From Mobiluncus sp034180645 (GTDB lineage Bacteria; Actinomycetota; Actinomycetes; Actinomycetales; Actinomycetaceae): a DNA stretch of 64,000 nucleotides. The notes beneath the pieces were generated by a model. It was not told the origin of the DNA and searched no databases. It saw nothing but the letters and a program-made list of their open reading frames with translations. A program made the position numbers and the translations under genes. The number at the start of each line of letters is the position of its first letter. Positions within the stretch are counted from its first letter, which is position 1. The stretch spans positions 1 to 64,000 of the forward strand of contig NZ_JAXFNY010000008.1 in the NCBI RefSeq assembly GCF_034180645.1, written 5' to 3'. This document shows, in pieces, positions 26,843 to 33,568 of this stretch.

Positions 26843-27840
26843 CGCACACCTCCCTTACTTTGCTGGAGTAAGTCATGGTAAATTAGGTTGAAAGTAACTG
26901 GGCTGACTACTAAATCTAAATCGGGCGAGGATTGTAGAGCATTCCGATATAGGTTGGAAATTAGTGAAAACTGAGTTTTAGGCACAAGATAATAGTCGTT
27001 CTTATCTTCATCTACTCGTTTCCACCGTTGCATACCTTTTTCAATGATTAACGGCAAGTTGGAATTAGTAAATCTGATCACCAATTTGGAAGCTAAACTT
27101 GTGAGAGTATCTGGGGTTGCATCAAGCACAAGTTTGCCAGACTCTACTACCATAAAACGATCAACATACTGTGTGGTATGCTGCATGTCATGAGTAACGA
27201 CCATCACAGCATGTCCATTATCAGCTAGTTGCCTCATATGCTGCCAGAGTTGAAGCCTACGACTAGCATCTATGTCGTTGGTTGGTTCATCAAAAAGATA
27301 AAGCTCTGCAGGTTGTAGAGCTGTCATCCCGAAAGACACGAGGCGTTGCAGACCACCTGAGAGTTTTTCGCTGCTGGTTTTTGCATAATAGCCTATACCG
27401 AGTTGTTCCAAATAAGCAGTGGCTTTCCTTTTTGATTCTGCTTTAGGCACACCTCGAATCATTACTGCAGCACTAAGAGATTCAAGCACGTTGACACCTC
27501 GAATTGGAGCATACCATTGCGGCATAGAGGCGGAAATTTGACGCGCAACTTTTGGTGATTTGAGAAGCGATGAACCTTTGTAGTAGATTTCTCCGGAAGT
27601 AGCCTTAACAGCTGAAGAGATAATTCCTAATAACGTTGTTTTACCCGCGCCATTTGGTCCGGTAAGTGCGGTAAGTTCACCAAGGTTTACATCGAACGAA
27701 ACATCCTTAAGAGCATAAGAGGAGGTACCTCGATATTGTTTACTTAACTTCCGTACGGCAAGAAATGCGCAATAGGACTTAGTCTGAACATTTATCAAAT
27801 TAATAATCCAATCGAAGATAAAGCGAATAATAATGGCCAT
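26839..27840 (-). CDS. ABC transporter ATP-binding protein with extra C-terminal domain
   Basis: 333 aa. Walker A is GPNGAGKTT, the signature KLSGGLQRLVSFGM, Walker B LYLFDEPTNDID, and the H-loop is in VVTHDMQHT. About 100 residues beyond the nucleotide-binding domain form a C-terminal region of the kind seen in some ABC-2 ATPases. The ATG at 27840 overlaps the end of the RRE-protein gene by 46 bp, an unusually long overlap; no alternative start with a ribosome-binding site was found nearer the conserved domain (which begins near residue 29). It forms the first ATPase/permease pair. Confidence 0.82.
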   Translation of the reverse strand: MAIIIRFIFDWIINLINVQTKSYCAFLAVRKLSKQYRGTSSYALKDVSFDVNLGELTALTGPNGAGKTTLLGIISSAVKATSGEIYYKGSSLLKSPKVARQISASMPQWYAPIRGVNVLESLSAAVMIRGVPKAESKRKATAYLEQLGIGYYAKTSSEKLSGGLQRLVSFGMTALQPAELYLFDEPTNDIDASRRLQLWQHMRQLADNGHAVMVVTHDMQHTTQYVDRFMVVESGKLVLDATPDTLTSLASKLVIRFTNSNLPLIIEKGMQRWKRVDEDKNDYYLVPKTQFSLISNLYRNALQSSPDLDLVVSPVTFNLIYHDLLQQSKGGVR

Positions 27841-28508
27841 AAAAGAAATAACGTAACATCATAAGCAATCCCTAGTAAATGAACAACTAAAGCGAGTTTC
27901 CCCTTCTTAAGAGTAATCATTAATAAAGGATTGTCGAAGGCCAAACATAGAATCCAGCGAGCATCGGTTTTTCTCGTTATATTAAATTCCCAAAAAATAC
28001 GAAATATTATTGTAGACAAGGCGCTAGACAACCAGGGACTGGAATCAGGTAATATTAAAATCAGCAGAGCAGCAATCGAAATATCAATAACAAGTCCGCT
28101 GCAAATTGCAACAAATCGTGCAGGACTTGACCACATCCAGATGTGATTAAGATTTGTGCGAAATGTAGATCGTAAAATATTACCTGATGCCGAAAAATAG
28201 CGAACGTTTGGTAGGTATCTCGATGGAACCCCGACCTCTGAGGCTACATCATCTAGAAAACCATATTTGTCCAGCACACGCAGCCCATCTAGGACGTCAT
28301 CTCTGCTCAACCCCGGGAAACTCATCCTTACGGAGGATACGACTTCATCTACAGTTCTTCCATCTAAATTTTTGATCAGGTTCCACATCTCTCCTTTTCG
28401 ATCTGTAAATTCCGCGGTAGTCCCAAGCTGTGCACCTATGCGAAAAGTCGATGGGGTGATTCTGTACACCGGTTGTGTCTTTTTTATTATTGGACGTTTG
28501 TATTTCAT
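27795..28508 (-). CDS. membrane protein with N-terminal RRE/PqqD-like domain
   Basis: 237 aa. Residues ~5-85 look like a RiPP recognition element: strands around PVYRITPSTFRIG and TTAEFTDRKGEMWNLIKNLD, the 'DGRTVDEVV' turn, then LSRDDVLDGLRVLDKYGFLDD, a winged-helix ending. The next segment, SRYLPNVRYFSASG, resembles the linker that precedes the E1-like domain in TOMM leader-binding ThiF proteins, but no GxGxxG adenylation domain follows. Instead there are 3-4 membrane helices. ATGGAGA upstream supports the ATG at 28508. It would bind a precursor peptide and hand it to the adjacent ABC exporters. Domain assignment is by eye. Confidence 0.6.
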   Translation of the reverse strand: MKYKRPIIKKTQPVYRITPSTFRIGAQLGTTAEFTDRKGEMWNLIKNLDGRTVDEVVSSVRMSFPGLSRDDVLDGLRVLDKYGFLDDVASEVGVPSRYLPNVRYFSASGNILRSTFRTNLNHIWMWSSPARFVAICSGLVIDISIAALLILILPDSSPWLSSALSTIIFRIFWEFNITRKTDARWILCLAFDNPLLMITLKKGKLALVVHLLGIAYDVTLFLLWPLLFALSSIGLLI

Positions 28509-28538
28509 TACATATTCTCCATCTGTAGCCGTCGCTGT

Positions 28539-28572
28539 CGTATGGAGCCCCGAGTCAACAGGGCTCCATACG
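28539..28572 (-). terminator. strong hairpin between peptide gene and RRE gene (attenuator)
   Basis: CGTATGGAGCCC (28539-28550) and GGGCTCCATACG (28561-28572) form a perfect 12-bp stem with a 10-nt loop. No T-run follows on the minus strand, so it is more likely a read-through attenuator or RNA-stability element that favours the peptide transcript over the downstream genes. Confidence 0.7.
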
Positions 28573-28591
28573 ATTGGACAACTCGTTGCAT

Positions 28592-28654
28592 TTAGAAAAT
28601 AATCCACCAAGTGGCAGCTTCTACATCTTCAGCGACTTCAACCTGAACATCCAT
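28592..28654 (-). CDS. 20-residue candidate RiPP precursor or signal peptide
   Basis: A tiny gene read on the minus strand: ATG at 28654, TAA at 28592-28594. It is preceded by a very strong ribosome-binding site (GAGAGGAGGGG, six bases before ATG). The product is an acidic N-terminal part (MDVQVEVAEDVEAA) and a hydrophobic, aromatic end (TWWIIF), a leader/core layout. It lies directly upstream of the RRE-protein gene and two ABC transporters, and divergent from a two-component system. A longer 89-residue reading in the same frame would overlap the kinase promoter and lacks a ribosome-binding site. No related peptide is recognised; translation and maturation are unproven. Confidence 0.6.
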   Translation of the reverse strand: MDVQVEVAEDVEAATWWIIF

Positions 28655-28718
28655 TGTTTCCCCTCCTCTCTCGATTTCAGGGCAGATTGCACATCTATCT
28701 AGTTTCGACAATAGAATT

Positions 28719-28739
28719 GGCTCACAATGGTTGAGAGCC
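28719..28739. promoter_or_regulatory. palindromic operator candidate between divergent operons
   Basis: GGCTCACAA-TGG-TTGAGAGCC is a 21-bp near-perfect palindrome, with one mismatch between the arms. It lies 65 bp upstream of the peptide start and about 120 bp from the kinase start, so it may be the site of the LuxR-type regulator encoded at 29989. Confidence 0.4.
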
Positions 28740-28772
28740 TTTTTCAGACTAACAACGAACATCAAGCGTGTG

Positions 28773-28816
28773 AATACCCCAAAATCGGGGTATTGCAAAA
28801 ACTTCCTTGCGGAAGT
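28773..28816. promoter_or_regulatory. two inverted repeats upstream of the kinase gene
   Basis: AATACCCC (28773-28780) pairs with GGGGTATT (28787-28794), and ACTTCC (28801-28806) with GGAAGT (28811-28816). A possible -10 for the kinase, TAGAAT, follows at 28826-28831. The first repeat could act as a terminator for leftward read-through or as an operator. Confidence 0.35.
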
Positions 28817-28859
28817 AGCCTCTGATAGAATGTGAGTTGCTGCGAACTGGGAAGTCTTC

Positions 28860-30002
28860 ATGAGATATTTTGAGTCATTGGGGCCGCAGAAATCAGTCTG
28901 GGGCTATCGTCTCGGAATGCTGTTGCTTATAGTCCTTGCTTTGGTGGTTGACCTCTTTTTATTCCAGTTCCCGCCCCGCCCAACAAGCTTGATTGCCGCT
29001 GCCATTCTCAGTATTTCGTCGATATTATTCCTGTTTTGGCCCCGACTAGGTGGCTGGGTCTATCTCTTAGCTGATGCAATTTTTGTGGCTCTTCCCAGCT
29101 CATTCGTGGGAATGCTGGGATATCTGTGCATGGCCGTAATCTTTCTATGGGGGTGGCGTAGGTACTATGTCGATGCTGTACTAGCAATATTCTTCCTTGC
29201 GGCGAGCTTCTTCCTGGGTGCACCGCTCTATCCAGCAACGAGCATTCTTACGTCCATACTGCTTATTGCCAGTTTCACTGCTGGGTATATGCTGCGAAGA
29301 TACGTTGATGAACGTGACGGCGCTTTGAACCAGTTATGGAATCAAAAGCTCCAAACCATCCAAGAAACCCAGGCCTTTCGTGATGGTTTATCGGTGCAAC
29401 TACACGATTCAGTGGCTGGGACTCTTTCCATTGTGGCGTCTACCGCTGAGGTAATTTGCGGGGAACTACCATCCGATTCACCCACGCATTCCAAGGCAGA
29501 ACTATTGCGTCAAGAAACGAGAAACGCTCTTAGCGAGTTGCGAGAGATTATCCAACTGTTAGACACCAGGCAGGATCAAAAAGAAATCCGCCCGCACCTC
29601 AAAAAAGAACTGGACAGGGCCACCAGCGTCGCTGCCGGGGCGGGGCTTCGCCTCGAGCTGGATTCCAGCGGGCAAGAACTGAAAGCGCTGCCTGATTACA
29701 TCGAGAATCAACTAATCACTATTTTGCGCGAAACCATAACCAATGCAATCAAATATGCTTCCCCCAGCGCGTCGGTGACCCTAAGCATTTCTCGCAGCGG
29801 CAACCTCGTGGAATTTATGATGAAAAATCGGGTATCTGAAGAAGTTCAGGACGCGGTGATGAGTTCCGGGAAAGGCCTTCTACAGCTAGAAAAGCGCCTG
29901 GGTGATTCCGGGGGCAGCCTCGAAGCGTGGTCGAGCAACGGTTGGTGGATTGTCCACGCAGAGCTACCCATCGAGGAGGGGGACTTTAATGCAAAACAAT
30001 AA
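28860..30002 (+). CDS. sensor histidine kinase (NarL/DesK type)
   Basis: 380 aa. Five or six membrane helices fill residues ~15-150 with little extracellular loop, as in kinases that sense membrane or peptide signals. A coiled linker leads to the HisKA_3 phosphoacceptor QLHDSVAGTLS (His near residue 182). The HATPase domain follows, with LRETITNAIKYASPS (N box) and SGKGLLQLEKRLGDSGG. The response regulator gene overlaps its 3' end by 14 bp. Divergent from the peptide/ABC operon, it likely controls that operon, possibly sensing the peptide or envelope stress. Confidence 0.85.
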   Translation: MRYFESLGPQKSVWGYRLGMLLLIVLALVVDLFLFQFPPRPTSLIAAAILSISSILFLFWPRLGGWVYLLADAIFVALPSSFVGMLGYLCMAVIFLWGWRRYYVDAVLAIFFLAASFFLGAPLYPATSILTSILLIASFTAGYMLRRYVDERDGALNQLWNQKLQTIQETQAFRDGLSVQLHDSVAGTLSIVASTAEVICGELPSDSPTHSKAELLRQETRNALSELREIIQLLDTRQDQKEIRPHLKKELDRATSVAAGAGLRLELDSSGQELKALPDYIENQLITILRETITNAIKYASPSASVTLSISRSGNLVEFMMKNRVSEEVQDAVMSSGKGLLQLEKRLGDSGGSLEAWSSNGWWIVHAELPIEEGDFNAKQ

Positions 30003-30663
30003 CGATTCAGTGTTGCGGGTGATTTTTGCCGATGATGACCCCCTCTATATGGAGCAGGAAAGCATTCTCCTCCGTAGACAGCCGAGCCTAGACCTGGTGG
30101 GTACAGCTAATTGCGGGACTGCACTGCTGGAATTGGCCTCGCAAGTCGAGTGGGATGTGGCACTGCTGGATATTGGGATGCCTGGTTTGGATGGTATCGC
30201 CACTTTGCAACGGCTCCTAGAACAGCGCCCTGAAGCGGTGGCACTCATGCTGACCGCTTTTGAGCGTCCCGAAACCTTACGCCAGGCGCTCGAGACCGGG
30301 GCTAAAGGATTTTTGACCAAGGACACACCGTCAGAGGAAATCGCCGAACTCATTCACCGCGCTTATAAAGGAAAAACCGTGTTGGATGACCGCCCGTTGG
30401 ATATGCTGCGAGACTTTTACCTGCAAGGAGAGCCTGAACCTGTTGACCCCGAATTTGCCCGCCGTTTAGAGAATCTTCCCCCGCGACTGCGCAAAGTTGC
30501 CGACTGTCTGGCCCAGTCAATGACAAACCGGGAAATCTCCCGGGCGACTGGGCTCGCCGAAAATACAGTCGGAAGCTATGTCCGTGATGTCATCACCGAA
30601 CTCGGAGCCCGGCGCGGCGAAATCGCCGTGAAAATGGGGCAACTGGAATTAAGGACGGAGTAA
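29989..30663 (+). CDS. LuxR-family response regulator
   Basis: 224 aa. The receiver has the acidic pair in IFADDDPLY, phosphoacceptor in ALLDIGMPG (Asp near residue 61), Thr/Ser in MLTAFERP and Lys in GFLTKDTPSE. The C-terminal helix-turn-helix runs through LRKVADCLAQSMTNREISRA and AENTVGSYVRDVI. The ATG at 29989 lies within the end of the kinase gene and has GAGGAGGGGG upstream. It is the partner of the preceding kinase; the likely target is the palindrome at 28719 in the shared promoter region. Confidence 0.88.
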   Translation: MQNNNDSVLRVIFADDDPLYMEQESILLRRQPSLDLVGTANCGTALLELASQVEWDVALLDIGMPGLDGIATLQRLLEQRPEAVALMLTAFERPETLRQALETGAKGFLTKDTPSEEIAELIHRAYKGKTVLDDRPLDMLRDFYLQGEPEPVDPEFARRLENLPPRLRKVADCLAQSMTNREISRATGLAENTVGSYVRDVITELGARRGEIAVKMGQLELRTE

Positions 30664-30783
30664 CTCCTAAACGTGTAACTGACCACCGACATGAAAACGA
30701 ACACTTGGAGTTCTGATGATGGCGATGGGCGATTATGCGAAGAAAAGCACCCCCTTGGGAAGTGCCTGCGCTCCAGTGGGGCG

Positions 30784-30879
30784 GAGTCAAGGAATCACAC
30801 CTATTCCGTTACTTCAAGAACCGTTGACCAACTGGACGGAATCGTTTTGCTCCCTAAAGAGTAAGCCAGCGCCCTGGTG
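30784..30879 (+). repeat. cassette/rraA-tail repeat, copy R3
   Basis: This matches R2 at 22397-22492 over 96 bp. It contains the end of an FtsX-like permease gene and the rraA tail, but neither gene is present here, so it is a scar. It separates the two-component/peptide segment from the restriction-modification genes. Confidence 0.9.
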
Positions 30880-30881
30880 TT

Positions 30882-30910
30882 CTGTCACGGTACGGGGTAG
30901 CCGCTACACT
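30882..30910 (+). promoter_or_regulatory. promoter of the restriction-modification operon
   Basis: CTGTCA (30882-30887) and TACACT (30905-30910) are spaced by exactly 17 bp, a fair sigma-70 match. The methylase GTG starts 34 bp after the -10. Confidence 0.6.
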
Positions 30911-30943
30911 AGTAAAGATGAGAGTGGGCGGAGGCGATTGAGC

Positions 30944-31798
30944 GTGAAGAATCCGGAACCCGTAGTGAAGTGGGCTGGAGGAAAGCGGCAGTTGCTGGAC
31001 CGCATCATCGGGCGCGCGCCAGCCCAGTACGATCATTATTTTGAGCCGTTCCTAGGTGGTGGTGCGGTTCTGTTCAGTCTGCAACCGCCAAAGATGACCG
31101 TAAACGATATAAATGCAGCGCTCATGAGCCTTTACCGGCGTATTCAGACAGACCCAGAGGGGATTATTGACGCGGTTAATGCGATTGATGGCGCGTTGCC
31201 TCGGGAGAAAGAGCCCGCCAGCGAGTATTTTTACACGCTGCGTAGCCGCTACAACGATTTAATCCGTAAACAAGACTATGGCCTGGAATCGGACGCGTTG
31301 ATGTTGTTCTTAAATAAGCATTGTTTCAACGGGTTGTATCGGGTCAATGCAAAAGGGGAGTTCAACGTCCCCTATAACGGTTCTACCGCTTCGTCTCTCA
31401 ACGAGGACAACATTTATGCCGTTTCTAGAATGCTCCAGGGCGCTACTTTGCTCAATGTTGACTTTGAGCAGGCTTGTCGGGACGCGGGTAGGGGTGATTT
31501 TGTTTTTCTTGATAGTCCTTATGCGCCTATCAAGGCCGATAGCTTTCAGGACTACACCAAAGAGGGGTTCCATAAAGAGGACCACGAACGTCTGGCAGTT
31601 TTATTTAAGGATTTGGATAAACGGGGTTGTTTTGTCATGCTTACCAACCATGATACGCGCCTGATTCGGGACCTGTATAAAGACTACAGAATTGATGTCG
31701 TTTCGGTACGGCGTGCAATTAATTCCGATGCCTCAAAGCGCAGAGGAACCGAAGTCATTGTTACCAATTATCTGGGAGCCCCGGATAACGAAAGCTGA
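30944..31798 (+). CDS. dpnM: DpnM/Dam-type adenine methyltransferase (GATC)
   Basis: 284 aa, N6-adenine methyltransferase of the alpha (D12) class that should protect double-stranded GATC. The N-terminal motif is VKWAGGKRQLL (SAM-binding), motif I FEPFLGGGAVLF, and motif IV is DSPYAP near residue 190, with Ser in place of the common second-position Pro. LNKHCFNGLYRVNAKGEFN is typical of Dam/DpnM. The GTG start has GGAGG nine bases upstream. Gene order methylase, second methylase, DpnII-like nuclease matches the DpnII locus of Streptococcus pneumoniae. The target is inferred from that similarity. Confidence 0.88.
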   Translation: MKNPEPVVKWAGGKRQLLDRIIGRAPAQYDHYFEPFLGGGAVLFSLQPPKMTVNDINAALMSLYRRIQTDPEGIIDAVNAIDGALPREKEPASEYFYTLRSRYNDLIRKQDYGLESDALMLFLNKHCFNGLYRVNAKGEFNVPYNGSTASSLNEDNIYAVSRMLQGATLLNVDFEQACRDAGRGDFVFLDSPYAPIKADSFQDYTKEGFHKEDHERLAVLFKDLDKRGCFVMLTNHDTRLIRDLYKDYRIDVVSVRRAINSDASKRRGTEVIVTNYLGAPDNES

Positions 31799-31826
31799 GG
31801 CATCAAGCATATTCTTTCAAACCCCC

Positions 31827-32585
31827 ATGGCGAAGCTGATTCTTGCAGATGTTTTTGATGCTCTGGAAAGCCTTGAGGAACAGAGCATTGACATGATTTT
31901 TGCTGACCCACCGTATTTTCTCTCCAATGATGGAATTTCTTGCTCTGGCGGTAAACAGGTGTCGGTCAACAAGGGTGATTGGGACAAGGGGCTGCCACTG
32001 TCAGAAAAACACGAGTTCAACAGACGTTGGGTTCGTGAATGTAAGCGCGTCTTGAAACTAGACGGCAGCATCTGGATTTCCGGCACGTTCCACAACATTT
32101 ATTCCATTGGTTTTGCTTTAGAACAAGAACGATTCAAGATACTGAACAACATCACCTGGCAGAAACTTAATCCCCCTCCCAATCTAGGCTGTCGGTGCTT
32201 CACGCATTCCACGGAAACCGTCATTTGGGCACGTAAGGACGAAAAGAAAGCTAAGCACAAGTTTAACTACAATTTGATGAAAGAGCTCAACGGTGGAAAA
32301 CAGATGAAGGACGTTTGGCAAGGAACGCTGACTCCCAAAAATGAAAAGGCTTTCGGCAAACACCCCACCCAGAAACCTGAGTACCTGTTGGAAAGGATCA
32401 TACTGGCTTCAACCAATGAAAGGGATTTGGTGCTGGATCCGTTTGTGGGATCTGGGACCACTGTGGTGGTCGCAAACCGACTGGGACGTAGTGGTATCGG
32501 CATTGACAACAACCCTGAATACCTTGAAATTGCTAAAAAACGACTGCTGGGTTTGACCTCAACCCCAGAGAAAGCAGCTATGTAG
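31827..32585 (+). CDS. dpnA: DpnA-type adenine methyltransferase acting on single-stranded DNA
   Basis: 252 aa, beta-class layout: the catalytic motif comes first (DMIFADPPYFLSNDGISCSG) and the SAM-binding motif last (LVLDPFVGSGTTVVVANRLG). Stretches such as KHEFNRRWVRECKRVLK and ILNNITWQKLNPPPNLGCR match my recollection of DpnA. In pneumococcus DpnA methylates incoming single-stranded GATC DNA so that transformation survives the restriction enzyme. The ATG at 31827 has no clear ribosome-binding site; upstream in-frame starts inside dpnM (31692/31695) would add an N-terminal extension like that of known homologues. Confidence 0.85.
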   Translation: MAKLILADVFDALESLEEQSIDMIFADPPYFLSNDGISCSGGKQVSVNKGDWDKGLPLSEKHEFNRRWVRECKRVLKLDGSIWISGTFHNIYSIGFALEQERFKILNNITWQKLNPPPNLGCRCFTHSTETVIWARKDEKKAKHKFNYNLMKELNGGKQMKDVWQGTLTPKNEKAFGKHPTQKPEYLLERIILASTNERDLVLDPFVGSGTTVVVANRLGRSGIGIDNNPEYLEIAKKRLLGLTSTPEKAAM

Positions 32586-32601
32586 CGGAAGGGACAAACA
32601 G

Positions 32602-33492
32602 TTGCGTGATTTTGAAACTTGGATTGGTAATTTCAAAGAATCCATTGCCACCTACGACTACTATGCTGATTGGGAGAAAATATTTAGGCAAACTGACAGT
32701 ATTAAGGTTGAGTTAAACATTCTTAATTCACTGGTCGGTTCAAAGAACATCTATTCTGATTTCATGAATCTAATCTCGCGTTACCCAGAGGTGCGTCGAG
32801 CTATCCCTATCTTAATCGCAAAACGTGAGACCACGATTTCAATCTTGGATCCCGATGACGGTTACCGCCTTTTTGACTTTTCGACTGTTCATCTCAGTGA
32901 CCAAGACTGTGCTTTGTTCATGGAAAAAAGCGGGTTGTTCAATCTGATTAGCAACCGTATCGTAGACAATCTTTACGACTATGTGACCGGGGTTGAAGCG
33001 GGGCTTGATTCCAACGCTCGGAAGAACCGGGGCGGGCACCTCATGGAGGACCTCGTCGAAAGTTACTTGAAAAAGGCGGGACTCCGCTGTGAGCAGGACA
33101 GCCGGAAAAAGCCCGACTCTGGTACCTATTTCAAAGAAATTAACACCAATAATCTGCGGTTGTGGGGTTTGAACATGGATCCTCTAACCAATAGCGGCAA
33201 AAGCTCTAAGCGCTTTGACTTCGTGGTTTGCACTGATACTACGGTTTTTGGAATTGAGACGAATTTCTATGGTTCAGGAGGCTCAAAACTGAACGAGACC
33301 GCCCGTTCCTACAAACAACTTGCCCAGGAAGCTCAACAAATTCCAGGTTTTCAATTCGTCTGGTTCACTGATGGCAAAGGATGGAACGGCGCTCGGGGGA
33401 ATCTGCGAGAAACCTTTGAAAACATGGAGCACATATACTCAATCAGAGATTTAGAAGATGGTATCTGTACAAAAATCTTCGCTGAACCTTAG
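32602..33492 (+). CDS. DpnII/MboI-type restriction endonuclease (GATC)
   Basis: 296 aa, close to DpnII in length. Family features by eye: GGHLMEDLVESYLKKAG with the first acidic residues, RFDFVVCTDTTVFGIETNFY (catalytic region, with E-x-N where many nucleases have E-x-K) and GSGGSKLNETARSYKQLAQ. It should cut unmethylated GATC. The TTG start follows GGAAGGGA. It is co-directional with and 16 bp after dpnA, completing a three-gene system. It ends just before the duplicated methyltransferase 3' end on the other strand. Confidence 0.88.
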   Translation: MRDFETWIGNFKESIATYDYYADWEKIFRQTDSIKVELNILNSLVGSKNIYSDFMNLISRYPEVRRAIPILIAKRETTISILDPDDGYRLFDFSTVHLSDQDCALFMEKSGLFNLISNRIVDNLYDYVTGVEAGLDSNARKNRGGHLMEDLVESYLKKAGLRCEQDSRKKPDSGTYFKEINTNNLRLWGLNMDPLTNSGKSSKRFDFVVCTDTTVFGIETNFYGSGGSKLNETARSYKQLAQEAQQIPGFQFVWFTDGKGWNGARGNLRETFENMEHIYSIRDLEDGICTKIFAEP

Positions 33493-33568
33493 GTTTTCGA
33501 TATCGTTTCGATTGCTCGTTTCAACCACGGCTCGATAGTTTTTAGTTTGGTTTAATTGCGAAAGGAGA

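Larger units (their letters stand above)
30664..30943 (+). other. 280-bp junction region without a gene
   Basis: An open frame from 30716 runs into the methylase gene, but its ~76 codons are translated from repeat R3 and flanking sequence in a frame unrelated to any recognised protein. A start at 30716 does have a weak GGAG before it. The stretch holds R3 and the dpnM promoter. Confidence 0.5.

Noticed and set aside
28592..28861. An 89-residue reading of the peptide frame
   Set aside because: Its start would overlap the divergent kinase start and promoter and has no ribosome-binding site; the short form from 28654 has a very strong one.
30716..30943. N-terminal extension of the DpnM methylase
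   Set aside because: These codons are translated from repeat R3 in a frame unrelated to either parent gene; the GTG at 30944 has a good ribosome-binding site and the usual family N-terminus.
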